Assembly (NCBI RefSeq): GCF_019049285.1 | Contig: NZ_JAGMUL010000083.1 | Span: 30,960 to 94,959 of the forward strand | From: Streptomyces sp. AC550_RSS872 | GTDB taxonomy: Bacteria > Actinomycetota > Actinomycetes > Streptomycetales > Streptomycetaceae | Length of the DNA: 64,000 nt | Reading direction: 5' to 3' | Shown here: positions 28,288-36,475 of the stretch, in pieces | How the letters are laid out: the number at the start of each line of letters is the position of its first letter | How positions within the stretch are numbered: position 1 is the first letter of the stretch | Translations under genes and position numbers: made by a program | Notes under the pieces: generated by a model | What the model was told of the DNA's origin: nothing | Database searches by the model: none | What the model saw: the letters and a program-made list of their open reading frames with translations, nothing else

Positions 28288-28545
28288 ATGCGAACGGTGA
28301 GTCGCACCGGACTGGTGAGCGCGGGTCTTGGGCTGGGCGCGGTCGGCGGGTTCGTCGGCAGCCTGCTCAGGGAACGGAGCGCCCTGACAGCCGCTCGCGA
28401 TGCCGCGGGCGAAGGAAGCGAGGAACAGCCTTCATGGGGCGTCGGCTCGTACCGCTCACGCTGGACAACCTTCCGGACCTTCCCAAGCGCTGCCGCGCGT
28501 GTGTCTTCTGGGAGTTGGACCCGGTCAGCGGTGAAGCCGCGGTAA
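28288..28545 (+). CDS. possible small protein upstream of the GNAT gene
   Basis: 85 residues from an ATG with a strong GGGGAGG ribosome site 8 bp upstream. The first 30 residues (MRTVSRTGLVSAGLGLGAVG, GFVGSLLRER) look like a short membrane anchor. The frame overlaps the next gene by 112 bp, and its last third (SYRSRWTTFRTFPSAAARV) looks like the out-of-frame shadow of that gene. Either it is a real short protein whose end drifted into the neighbour, or the ribosome site serves a leader peptide. No known family is recognised. Confidence 0.45.
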   Translation: MRTVSRTGLVSAGLGLGAVGGFVGSLLRERSALTAARDAAGEGSEEQPSWGVGSYRSRWTTFRTFPSAAARVSSGSWTRSAVKPR

Positions 28546-29051
28546 AGGCCGGCACCGCCGCACTGGAGAAGGAAGCCTGGATCTCTGCCGTCCTGCTGGA
28601 CTGGGGATCCTGCGGTCGGGTCATCTACGTCGACGACGTACCGGTGGGCTTTGTGCTCTACGCCCCGCCGGCTTACGTCCCGCGGGCGACAGCATTCCCC
28701 ACGAGCCCCGTGTCGCCGGATGCGGTGCAGCTGATGACCGCGTTCATCATGCCGGGCTACCAGGGTCAGGGACTGGGCCGGGTGATGGTCCAGACGGTCG
28801 CCAAAGATCTGCTGCGGCGGGGCTTCAAGGCCATCGAGGCCTTCGGAGACGCGCGCTGGAAAGAGCCGGCGTGTGTGCTGCCTGCCGACCATCTCCTGGC
28901 CGTGGGCTTCAAGACGGTGCGCCCCCACCCCACCTTCCCGCGTCTGCGGCTGGAACTGCGGACGACGCTGTCCTGGAAGGAAGACGTGGAGATGGCGATC
29001 GACCGGTTGCTGGGGGCCGTACAGAAGGAACCCGCGTTGAGGCCGCTCTAG
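28434..29051 (+). CDS. GNAT family N-acetyltransferase
   Basis: 205 residues from the ATG at 28434 (GAGGAA 8 bp upstream). The acetyl-CoA loop is MPGYQGQGLGRVMVQTVAKD (~Q/RxxGxG/A pattern), preceded by VDDVPVGFVLYAPPAYVPRA. The N-terminus MGRRLVPLTLDNLPDLPKRC and RACVFWELDP is a distinctive, conserved start in Streptomyces. Substrate unknown. It occupies the place between parB and trxA where mycobacteria carry cwlM and another gene. Confidence 0.88.
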   Translation: MGRRLVPLTLDNLPDLPKRCRACVFWELDPVSGEAAVKAGTAALEKEAWISAVLLDWGSCGRVIYVDDVPVGFVLYAPPAYVPRATAFPTSPVSPDAVQLMTAFIMPGYQGQGLGRVMVQTVAKDLLRRGFKAIEAFGDARWKEPACVLPADHLLAVGFKTVRPHPTFPRLRLELRTTLSWKEDVEMAIDRLLGAVQKEPALRPL

Positions 29052-29120
29052 AGCCGGGCCGTTTCAGTGCAAGGCCGCTTCAGAGCGACGACGTTGCAGA
29101 GTCGGCGCCTCCAAAGCGAA

Positions 29121-29146
29121 TGGGCCAACCCCCGAGGGTTGGCCCA
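29121..29146. terminator. bidirectional terminator between GNAT and trxA
   Basis: TGGGCCAACCC and GGGTTGGCCCA form a perfect 11-bp stem with a short loop between the convergent genes, directly beside a parS site. Confidence 0.85.
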
Positions 29147-29151
29147 TTCGT

Positions 29152-29165
29152 GTTTCACGTGAAAC
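29152..29165. promoter_or_regulatory. parS site 3
   Basis: A perfect GTTTCACGTGAAAC ending one base before the trxA stop codon, next to the shared terminator. Confidence 0.95.
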
Positions 29166-29166
29166 G

Positions 29167-29499
29167 TTACTCGGCGATGAAGTCCTCGAGGTCGCGAACG
29201 ATCGCGGCCTTCGGCTTCGCGCCGACGATGGTCTTGGCGACCTCGCCGTTCTGGTAGACGTTCAGCGTCGGGATGGACATGACGCCGTACTTGGCGGCCG
29301 TACCCGGGTTCTCGTCGATGTTCAGCTTGACGACCTCGATCTTGTCGCCGTACTCGGAGGCGATGGCCTCGAGGGACGGCGCGATCTGGCGGCACGGTCC
29401 GCACCAGGCGGCCCAGAAGTCCACCAGGACGGGCTTGTCGCTCTTGAGGACGTCCTGCTCGAAGGAGTCGTCGGTCACGTTCTTCAGGGTGCCGGCCAC
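29167..29499 (-). CDS. trxA: thioredoxin
   Basis: 110 residues from the GTG at 29497-29499 with AAGGAG 6 bp upstream. The active site is FWAAWCGPCRQIAPSLEAIA, with the cis-Pro loop in MSIPTLNVYQNG. It reduces protein disulfides and is itself reduced by the thioredoxin reductase encoded 52 bp upstream. Both are read from the same direction and probably one SigR-type promoter. The longer open frame to 29703 covers trxB and is not used. Confidence 0.97.
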   Translation of the reverse strand: MAGTLKNVTDDSFEQDVLKSDKPVLVDFWAAWCGPCRQIAPSLEAIASEYGDKIEVVKLNIDENPGTAAKYGVMSIPTLNVYQNGEVAKTIVGAKPKAAIVRDLEDFIAE

Positions 29500-29551
29500 G
29501 GCGGGCTCCTTAACTGTGTGGTGCGTGGGGCGGATGGGGGTCAGGCGGGGG

Positions 29552-30520
29552 TCAGACAGCGGTCTTCTCGGGCTCGGCCTGCGCCTCGTCCGCGAGGGCG
29601 GCAAGGAAGCGCTCGGCGTCGAGAGCGGCGGAGCAGCCGGTACCGGCCGCGGTGATCGCCTGGCGGTAGGTGTGGTCGACCACGTCGCCGGCGCCGAAGA
29701 CACCGGTCAGGTTGGTGCGGGTCGAGGGGGCGTCGACCTTGAGGTAGCCCTCGGCGTCCAGCTCCAGCTGGCCCTTGAACAGCTCGGTGCGCGGGTCATG
29801 GCCGATCGCGATGAACAGGCCCGTGACCGCCAGATCCGAGAGTTCGCCGGTCTTGATGTTGCGCAGCTTCAGGCCGGAGAGCTTCTGGTCGCCCTGGACC
29901 TCGGCGACCTCGCTGTCCCAGACGAACTTGATCTTCGGGTCGGCGAAGGCACGGTCCTGCATCGCCTTCGAGGCGCGCAGGGTGTCCCGCCGGTGGACGA
30001 TGGTCACCGACTTGGCGAAGCGCGAGAGGAAGGTGGCCTCCTCCATCGCGGTGTCGCCGCCGCCGATCACGGCGATGTCCTGGTCCTTGAAGAAGAAGCC
30101 GTCGCAGGTGGCACACCAGGAGACGCCACGGCCGGAGAGGGCGTCCTCGTTCGGCAGGCCGAGCTTGCGATGCTGCGAGCCGGTGGCGACGATGACGGCC
30201 TTGGCCCGGTGGACCGTGCCCGCGGTGTCCGTGACGGTCTTGATCTCACCGCTCAGGTCGACGTTGACGATGTCGTCCGGGATGAGCTCGGCCCCGAAGC
30301 GCTCGGCCTGTGAGCGCATGTTGTCCATGAGCTCGGGGCCCATGATGCCGTCCTGGAAGCCCGGGAAGTTCTCCACGTCGGTCGTGTTCATGAGCGCACC
30401 GCCGGCGGTGACGGCCCCCTCGAACACAAGCGGCTTCAGCGACGCGCGCGCGGTGTAGAGCGCCGCCGTGTAGCCGGCGGGCCCGGAGCCGATGATGATC
30501 ACGTTACGGACGTCGCTCAC
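29552..30520 (-). CDS. trxB: thioredoxin reductase
   Basis: 322 residues, GTG start with GAGGAA 7 bp upstream. The FAD site is VIIIGSGPAGYTAALYTARA, the redox pair CATCDGFFFKDQ (CATC) and the NADPH site VIGGGDTAMEEATFL. FGAGDVVDHTYRQAITAAGTG is near the C-terminus. It transfers electrons from NADPH to thioredoxin. The upstream GGGAAT-N18-GTT promoter predicts induction by thiol oxidation through SigR/RsrA. Confidence 0.97.
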   Translation of the reverse strand: MSDVRNVIIIGSGPAGYTAALYTARASLKPLVFEGAVTAGGALMNTTDVENFPGFQDGIMGPELMDNMRSQAERFGAELIPDDIVNVDLSGEIKTVTDTAGTVHRAKAVIVATGSQHRKLGLPNEDALSGRGVSWCATCDGFFFKDQDIAVIGGGDTAMEEATFLSRFAKSVTIVHRRDTLRASKAMQDRAFADPKIKFVWDSEVAEVQGDQKLSGLKLRNIKTGELSDLAVTGLFIAIGHDPRTELFKGQLELDAEGYLKVDAPSTRTNLTGVFGAGDVVDHTYRQAITAAGTGCSAALDAERFLAALADEAQAEPEKTAV

Positions 30521-30591
30521 GGCTTGATTCCTCGTCTCTGGACTGCGTCGTCGGACCGGGGAGAGCCCTTTTCAGAACTCTCATCCCACCC

Positions 30592-30618
30592 AACGGATCC
30601 TAAGGGGCGCGCATTCCC
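30592..30618 (-). promoter_or_regulatory. SigR-type promoter of trxBA
   Basis: On the minus strand GGGAAT (30618-30613), exactly 18 bp, then GTT (30594-30592). This is the known SigR consensus GGAAT-N18-GTT, placed about 70 bp upstream of trxB. Confidence 0.85.
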
Positions 30619-30688
30619 ACTGTGTCCGGGCACACGGTGACGCCACACCGCAGGGGTTGCCAGGGCAGGGAGACGAACCGCCGGGTTC

Positions 30689-31570
30689 TCAGGAACGCGC
30701 GTAGGACTCCTGGAGAAGGACTTTGGCCGTGGTGGAGGATGGCTGCTTCACACAGGCCGCGTCCATCAGGTAGACGGTGACCCGGCTGTCGTTGGTCGCA
30801 TCCGGCAACACGACTAGCAGAGCGTCCTTGCCCTTGTAGACGCCTTCCTCAGCGGCGAGCGCCGCGTCGTCGCGGCCGATGCCCTTCCTGACGCACTCGG
30901 GCACCGTGATCTCACGCAGGATCTGCGGGCTCTTGGTGTCGGGTTCGCCCAGGGTGCCCAGACTGCGTTCCGGTTTTTGGGAGCCCTCTGTGGAGCCCCT
31001 GTTCTTGGCGAGGAGATCGGCGACCTGCGTCTCCAGTTTCGCTGCGGAGAACGTGTCCGTGGCGGTCTGCCCACCGTCTGCCGTGGGGCCGGCCCCTCCG
31101 CCGCCCATCAGCGAGGTCAGCAATACCGAGCCGAGGCCCAGGGCGGCGGCCGTGAATGCGGCGCTGAGGACGGCGACCTTGCGTCGCCCTGCCGTCTTGC
31201 GGTTCTTGCGGCCGGGACCGGTGGTCGCGGAGCGGGCGCGGCCTGCCGGACGGTCTGCCGTTGCCGACGTTTCACGTGAAACATGCGTGCCGTGGTGCGC
31301 GTCATCGGGCGCCGTGGCGTTCAGCAGCGCCTCCGCTGCGAGAGCGGCATCGATGCGGCCGGCGACATCGGCGGGCATACGCGGAGGGCCGGGGACGGCG
31401 CCCAGCAGGTCCCGGATCTCCTCCAGTGAGGCATGGACGTCCGCGCACAGCTCGCACTGCTCCAGATGCCGCCGTACGTCGGCAGCCCTGGACGAGGGGA
31501 GAAGGCCCTCGGTGAGGTCGGAGATCTCGGCGACGTCCGGGTGCCCGGCCGTGTCCGTCGTGGATGTCAC
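30689..31570 (-). CDS. anti-sigma factor with zinc-finger motif, partner of the upstream sigma factor
   Basis: 293 residues, GTG overlapping the sigma gene stop by 4 bp. The N-terminal cytosolic part has the ZAS motif HLEQCELC (His35, Cys39, Cys42). A linker with THVSRETSA follows, encoded by a parS site. One transmembrane segment (VAVLSAAFTAAALGLGSVLL, ~130-150) follows, then an exported domain of ~130 residues rich in charged residues (LAKNRGSTEGSQKPERSLG, VTVYLMDAACVKQP). It should hold the ECF sigma factor inactive at the membrane. The trigger is not evident. Confidence 0.88.
   Translation of the reverse strand: MTSTTDTAGHPDVAEISDLTEGLLPSSRAADVRRHLEQCELCADVHASLEEIRDLLGAVPGPPRMPADVAGRIDAALAAEALLNATAPDDAHHGTHVSRETSATADRPAGRARSATTGPGRKNRKTAGRRKVAVLSAAFTAAALGLGSVLLTSLMGGGGAGPTADGGQTATDTFSAAKLETQVADLLAKNRGSTEGSQKPERSLGTLGEPDTKSPQILREITVPECVRKGIGRDDAALAAEEGVYKGKDALLVVLPDATNDSRVTVYLMDAACVKQPSSTTAKVLLQESYARS
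31269..31282. promoter_or_regulatory. parS site 4 (inside anti-sigma gene)
   Basis: A perfect GTTTCACGTGAAAC within the coding region, in the linker before the membrane segment. Confidence 0.95.
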
Positions 31571-32307
31571 GCTCGCCCACCTCCGCCCTTCACTGCAGCT
31601 GAATCACTCGGCCCGGTATCTCGCGGATCCGTGGCCCGTGGCCTCGTGGCATGTGGACCCGCTGCCGGTGGGACGGATGTCCCCTGCGTCCGGTTCCGCC
31701 TCTCGCCGGAGTCCTTGCCGTCGCCGACGCTTTCCGGCCTGAGATGCGTGAGCAGAGGCAGGAGTCTGGCTCTGCCGCGTGCGCATCGGCTCTTGATCGT
31801 GCCGGTCGGCACATCGAGCACGCGGGCCGCTTCCGCGACCGGGTAGCCCTGCATGTCCACCAGGACGAGTGCAGCGCGCTGGTCCGGTGGAAGCGTGCCG
31901 AGGGCCTCCAGGAGCTGGCGGTGCAGATCATTGCGCTCTGCCGGAGCGGACGCCTCCTCGTGAGGCTCCAGCAACTGCTCAAGGCGCTCGGTGTCGTCGA
32001 CGGGGGAGGTCTTGCGGGAGGCCGCCTTGCGGGCGCGGTCCAGGCAGGCGTTCACGGTGATCCGGTGCAGCCATGTCGTGACGGCCGACTGGCCCCTGAA
32101 GGTGTGGGCGGCCCGGTAGGCGGAAACGAGGGCGTCCTGGACGGCATCAGCGGCCTCCTCGCGGTCGCCCAGCGTCCGCAGCGCCACCGCCCAGAGCCGA
32201 TCACGGTGCCGCCGCACGAGCTCACCGAAGGCGTCGGGGTCACCGTTCACGTGGAGGGCGAGCAGATCCCGGTCGCTCACGTCGCGGTGAGCGGTGCCAT
32301 CTGCCAT
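31567..32307 (-). CDS. sigM: ECF RNA polymerase sigma factor, SigM type
   Basis: 246 residues. Region 2 is DAFGELVRRHRDRLWAVALR and EEAADAVQDALVSAYRAAHT, then WLHRITVNACLDRARK. Region 4 is PPDQRAALVLVDMQGYPVAE, AARVLDVPTGTIKSRCARGR. A ~60-residue hydrophilic tail follows. The place between the murJ/pseudokinase genes and the trxBA genes matches, as recalled, mycobacterial sigM, hence the name. It is followed by its anti-sigma factor in a 4-bp overlap. Confidence 0.9.
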   Translation of the reverse strand: MADGTAHRDVSDRDLLALHVNGDPDAFGELVRRHRDRLWAVALRTLGDREEAADAVQDALVSAYRAAHTFRGQSAVTTWLHRITVNACLDRARKAASRKTSPVDDTERLEQLLEPHEEASAPAERNDLHRQLLEALGTLPPDQRAALVLVDMQGYPVAEAARVLDVPTGTIKSRCARGRARLLPLLTHLRPESVGDGKDSGERRNRTQGTSVPPAAGPHATRPRATDPRDTGPSDSAAVKGGGGRA

Positions 32308-32337
32308 CGGACCCCCTCCCCTTGGATCTCGTGAGTT

Positions 32338-34077
32338 CTAGCCGGTGAACTTCAGGTCGGTGATGGCCTGCTTGAACCCGGCGTCGCTGTACCGGTCCCC
32401 GTCCGCGTGGGGCATGGCGGTGAGCCATACGAGAACGTACTGGGTCTTCACCGGCTTGGTGACCTTCACTGTCGCACTTGTGCCGTTCGTCGTGACACTG
32501 CCGATCTTTTCCATCGAGTCCAGCGACGAGGGCGTCAGCGAGTCCGAGGCGTAGAGCGAGACGGTGGTGTGATTGCCGGGGTACAGCAGCCCTATCGACG
32601 CGGCCGACACCGTCTGAGCCGAGCCGAGGTCGTAGACGATGCCGACACCAGGCTTGTAGGCGGGGTTCATGTCCGGACCGTCGAGGAAGCTCTTGCTGCG
32701 CCAGTACGTCGAGCTGTCGCCGTCGTACGTCTTGCCCACGTCCTCCGGCGCCTGCGCCCCGCCCTTGGCGACGAACTCCTGGGCATTCTGAATCTCGATC
32801 GGCTTGACCGGCTTGGCCTTGTCGCTGCCCTTGTCGTTGTCGTCCGTCGTCTGCGTCTGGTTGTCCTCGGACTTGCCGCCCTGGTCCATGAGCGCATCCG
32901 CCAACTGCCAGCTGCCAAGGCCCAGTGCGGCGATGAGGAGGGCTGACACGGCCCACTTCAGGGCCTTGCCCGTGCGGCTCTGCAGCGGAGGGGGCGGGGT
33001 CGGTACTGGCTGGGTGGCGCCAGGGTGCGGTGTCTGGCGGCCGTAGTTGCCCTGCTGGTACGTCGTGCGCTGGTAGTCCGGCGGGGCCGTGAAAGAGGGC
33101 TCCGGTGGGCGGATGCGGGGCATCTCGCCGATCGCCTTCACCAGTTCCTCCGGCGTCGTGCACGCGGACTCATGGCGGGACGCCGTCGCGCCGTCGTTGA
33201 CCAGCGCGCGCATGGCGAGTTCCGACAGCCCACGGTGGACGCCGGCACGCACCTGGTCGGGAGCGATCAGACCGACGTCCTTCGGCAGCCCGGACAGGCC
33301 GTAGGCGTCGCTCTCGTACGGCCACCGCTGGGTGAGCGCGGCATACAGCAGGGCACCGATGGCCTCGGTGTCGGTGCGCTGCGGGGTGTCGGAGCTGATG
33401 CCGCGCAGCGCGGCGTTCACCGCGAGGCCCCGGATGCGCCACTGGCCGGTCGAGGTGCGCAGCACGGCGTTCGGGTTGAGACGGAGATGGGCCAGACCCT
33501 CGCGATGGGCGGCAGCCATGGCCGCGGACACCTGGGTGACCATCTGGTAGGCGTCGTAGACCTCCAGCGGGCCCGCAGCGAGCAGGGTGCTCATCTCGGT
33601 GGCGTCGGGGAGCCACTCGTGGACGACGTAGACGAGGTCGTTCTCCTCGACGGCGTCGAGGACCTGCACGAAGCGGGGGTCACCGAGAAGTGCGGAGGAG
33701 CGGGCCGAGGCCAGGACGGACCGGGCTCGTGCGTGGTCCGCGGGCAGGATGTGCACGCCGACGGCGCGACGGAGCTTCTCGTCGACCGCACGCCAGCTGC
33801 TGAAACCGTCCAGACGGGTGACGCACTCCTCGAGGCGGTAGCGTCTGGCGAGTTTGTGACCGCTGTGCAGTTCGGGCGGTGAGGCCTTTCCGGGACCCTC
33901 GGTCCCGCCACTCCCCTGTGCCTCGTCGATGTCCGTGACCCGCTCCCGATTCTTGGCCACCCCGTCGGCCGTGGACTGGTCCGCCTGAGCGGTCAGCGGC
34001 TCGTCGCCGCTGTTGTCTGCCACGTCGACGGCAGCCGTGCTCCGTTCCGCCACCGTCGTTCCTGCCTCCCCATCCAT
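32338..34077 (-). CDS. membrane pseudokinase associated with MurJ
   Basis: 579 residues. Residues ~75-300 have a Hanks kinase-like fold, but key residues are gone. The catalytic HRDLKPxN reads HLRLNPNA, DFG reads RGLAV and the ATP Lys region reads AVGVHIL. A Pro/Gln-rich linker, one membrane helix (WAVSALLIAALGLGSWQLAD, ~370) and an exported ~190-residue domain with DSSTYWRSKSFLDGPDMNPA follow. That domain resembles a discoidin-like (F5/8) fold. In M. tuberculosis a pseudokinase of this kind is fused to MurJ (Rv3910) and binds phosphopeptide regulators such as FhaA. Here it lies directly downstream of murJ as a separate gene. Confidence 0.85.
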   Translation of the reverse strand: MDGEAGTTVAERSTAAVDVADNSGDEPLTAQADQSTADGVAKNRERVTDIDEAQGSGGTEGPGKASPPELHSGHKLARRYRLEECVTRLDGFSSWRAVDEKLRRAVGVHILPADHARARSVLASARSSALLGDPRFVQVLDAVEENDLVYVVHEWLPDATEMSTLLAAGPLEVYDAYQMVTQVSAAMAAAHREGLAHLRLNPNAVLRTSTGQWRIRGLAVNAALRGISSDTPQRTDTEAIGALLYAALTQRWPYESDAYGLSGLPKDVGLIAPDQVRAGVHRGLSELAMRALVNDGATASRHESACTTPEELVKAIGEMPRIRPPEPSFTAPPDYQRTTYQQGNYGRQTPHPGATQPVPTPPPPLQSRTGKALKWAVSALLIAALGLGSWQLADALMDQGGKSEDNQTQTTDDNDKGSDKAKPVKPIEIQNAQEFVAKGGAQAPEDVGKTYDGDSSTYWRSKSFLDGPDMNPAYKPGVGIVYDLGSAQTVSAASIGLLYPGNHTTVSLYASDSLTPSSLDSMEKIGSVTTNGTSATVKVTKPVKTQYVLVWLTAMPHADGDRYSDAGFKQAITDLKFTG

Positions 34078-34189
34078 TGCGCGCCGTCAGACTCCGTGCG
34101 CGCCGTCCGACGCCGAACCAATTGTGCCCACAGTCCGCCGCTATGCACGACACACGATGGCGGACGATGGTTGTGCGCGTACCCCCGCC

Positions 34190-36430
34190 TCAGCGACCCA
34201 GGCGTCCGCGCACCATGCCGACCAGTGAGTTCAGCTCCTCGATCCGCATCCGGCGCGCGGCGACGAAGAAGATCCCGAGCAGTACGGCTCCGCCGGCCAG
34301 CAGGGCGGCGAAGGAGCCGAGAACGCCCTGCCCCAGGCTCTGGGCGATGCCGTAGCAGGCCGCACCGCTCAGCAGCGCCGCGGGCACCGAGGCGATGCAG
34401 AGTCTGGCGTACGTCCGCATCACGCGGGCCCCGTCGAGGTCGCCGCCGAGCTTCTTGCGCAGGCGGCTCCAGGCCACGCCGACACCGATCGCGTAGGCCA
34501 GTCCGTACGAGGCGGCCATGCCGACGACGGCCCAGCGGGCCGGGATGACGAAGTAGCAGACGGCGGAGGCGGCGGCGTTGACGGCCGCCACGATGACCGT
34601 GTTGTAGAAGGGGGTCCGGGTGTCCTCGTAGGCGTAGAAGGCGCGCAGGACCACGTACTGCACGGAGTACGGGATCAGGCCGAGACCGAAGGCCATCAGC
34701 ATGAAGCCCATGTTCGTGGCCTCGCTCGTGCCCGAGGTGCCGAACATCAGGGTGCACATCGGGATGCCGAGGGCCAGGAATCCGAAGGCGATGGGGACGA
34801 TCGCGACCGCCGTCGTCCGCAGTCCCTGGGAGATGTCGTCCCGGACGGCGCCGCTGTCGCCCTCGGCCGCCGAGCGCGATAGCCGCGGCAGCAGGGCGGC
34901 CATCAGCGAGACGGTGATGATGGCCTGGGGCAGACCCCAGATCAGCTGGGCGTTGGCGTAGGCGGCGAAGCCGGTTCCGTCGACGTCGGAGTCGACCCCG
35001 GCGGCGGTGGACAGCTGGGTGACCACGAGGGCACCCGCCTGGTTGGCGAGGACGAACAGGATCGTCCACTTCGCGAGCATCGCCGCCTTGCCGAGACCGT
35101 GGCCCTTCCAGTCGAAGCGCAGCCGCAGCCGGAAACCCGTCTCACGCAGGTACGGGATCATCGCCAGGGACTGGACGACCAGGCCGAGCAGAACACCGAT
35201 GCCGAGGAGCCGCTGGCCCTCCGGCGGGATGTTCGTGACGGCCATGCCGGAGCGCTCCGCGGTGCCGTACACCCAGAGGAACATTCCGAGCGTCACGATG
35301 ATGACGATGTTGTTCAGGACCGGGGTCCACATCATCGCGCCGAACTTGCCGCGGGCGTTGAGGATCTGGCCCATCACCACGTGGACGCCCATGAAGAAGA
35401 TCGAGGGCAGGAAGTAGCGGGTGAAGGTGATGGCCACCTCGTTGGCGGCGGGGTCGTTGGCAACGGGGGTGGACAGGGCCTTGACCAGGAGTGGCGCGCC
35501 GACCATCGCGAGTGCGGTGAGGGCGGCGAGCGCCACCATCACCAGGGTCAGCAGACGGTTCGCGTAGGCCTCGCCACCGTCCTCGTCGTCCTTCATGGCG
35601 CGCACCAGCTGCGGCACGAAGACCGAGTTGAGACCGCCGCCGACGGTCAGGATGTAGATCATCGTCGGCAGCTGGTAGGCGACCTGGAACGAGTCGCCCA
35701 GCAGGCCGAGGCCCAGCGCCGAGACGATCATCATGGACCGGACGAACCCGGTGAGCCGGGACACCATCGTGCCCGCGGCCATCACGGCGCTCGACTTCAG
35801 CAGGCCGCCGGCCCGCCCGCTCTTCTTTGTCGCAGGCGCCGCGGCAGGAGCGGGCGCAGGCGCGGCGCTCTCGGCCGCAGCAGGCGGCGGAGCCCCCTGG
35901 TACGGGCCTGCGGTCGGCGCCGGGGACGGCCCCGGGACCGCGGGCGGCTGGTACTGCGGATGGCCGCCCTGCTGCTGGTCCCGGAAGAGGTGTGCGAAGG
36001 CGTCGTGCTCGGGGCGCTCCTCGGTGGAGTGCGTGACGAGGTCGTCGACGCCCACGTACTGGGTCGTCCGGTGATCGTCGCCGTACGGCAGGTACTGGGT
36101 CGGGCCCTCCGGCTCGGGGGCCGGGGTCTGCGCCCACACGTGCGGGTCAGGGGCGTACGGCGACTGGGGCGGCTGGGCGTACAGCGCCTGGGGCGGCTGG
36201 TACGTGCCCGGCGGGGGCGGCGGGTGGGCGGCGCGGTCGTACAGCGCTTCTGCTACCGGGTCCTGGGCGGAGAGATCCTGCGCCCGGTAGGGGTCCTGGT
36301 CGTAGGCGTCCTGGAGGTACATGTCCGCGGGATGCTGCGGCGGTACCTGGCCGTGCTCGGCCGGCGGGCCCTCGGGGTGCCCCGGGGGGACCGCGGGCTG
36401 GCCGCGGTCACCGTCGTACGGCGCGTTCAT
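34190..36430 (-). CDS. murJ: lipid II flippase MurJ (MviN)
   Basis: 746 residues. The first ~200 are a cytosolic Pro/Gln/Tyr/Ala-rich tail, unusual in length. The MOP-fold core follows, with about 14 membrane helices, beginning SAVMAAGTMVSRLTGFVRSM. It includes GGGLNSVFVPQLVRAM, the Arg/Asp-containing cavity helices, and FGLGLIPYSVQYVVLRAFYA near the end. It flips lipid II to the outer face for peptidoglycan synthesis. It sits between the DUF6049 gene and its pseudokinase partner, all read leftward. Confidence 0.95.
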   Translation of the reverse strand: MNAPYDGDRGQPAVPPGHPEGPPAEHGQVPPQHPADMYLQDAYDQDPYRAQDLSAQDPVAEALYDRAAHPPPPPGTYQPPQALYAQPPQSPYAPDPHVWAQTPAPEPEGPTQYLPYGDDHRTTQYVGVDDLVTHSTEERPEHDAFAHLFRDQQQGGHPQYQPPAVPGPSPAPTAGPYQGAPPPAAAESAAPAPAPAAAPATKKSGRAGGLLKSSAVMAAGTMVSRLTGFVRSMMIVSALGLGLLGDSFQVAYQLPTMIYILTVGGGLNSVFVPQLVRAMKDDEDGGEAYANRLLTLVMVALAALTALAMVGAPLLVKALSTPVANDPAANEVAITFTRYFLPSIFFMGVHVVMGQILNARGKFGAMMWTPVLNNIVIIVTLGMFLWVYGTAERSGMAVTNIPPEGQRLLGIGVLLGLVVQSLAMIPYLRETGFRLRLRFDWKGHGLGKAAMLAKWTILFVLANQAGALVVTQLSTAAGVDSDVDGTGFAAYANAQLIWGLPQAIITVSLMAALLPRLSRSAAEGDSGAVRDDISQGLRTTAVAIVPIAFGFLALGIPMCTLMFGTSGTSEATNMGFMLMAFGLGLIPYSVQYVVLRAFYAYEDTRTPFYNTVIVAAVNAAASAVCYFVIPARWAVVGMAASYGLAYAIGVGVAWSRLRKKLGGDLDGARVMRTYARLCIASVPAALLSGAACYGIAQSLGQGVLGSFAALLAGGAVLLGIFFVAARRMRIEELNSLVGMVRGRLGR

Positions 36431-36475
36431 GGTTACCCCACCTCATCGTCCCGGGCCCACCGGCCACGACATCGC

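Noticed and set aside
28116..34077. A NUDIX gene (mutT4) or cwlM expected from mycobacterial synteny
   Set aside because: No frame in this interval, or between DUF6049 and pcnA, shows a NUDIX box or an amidase motif, so both are absent in this window.
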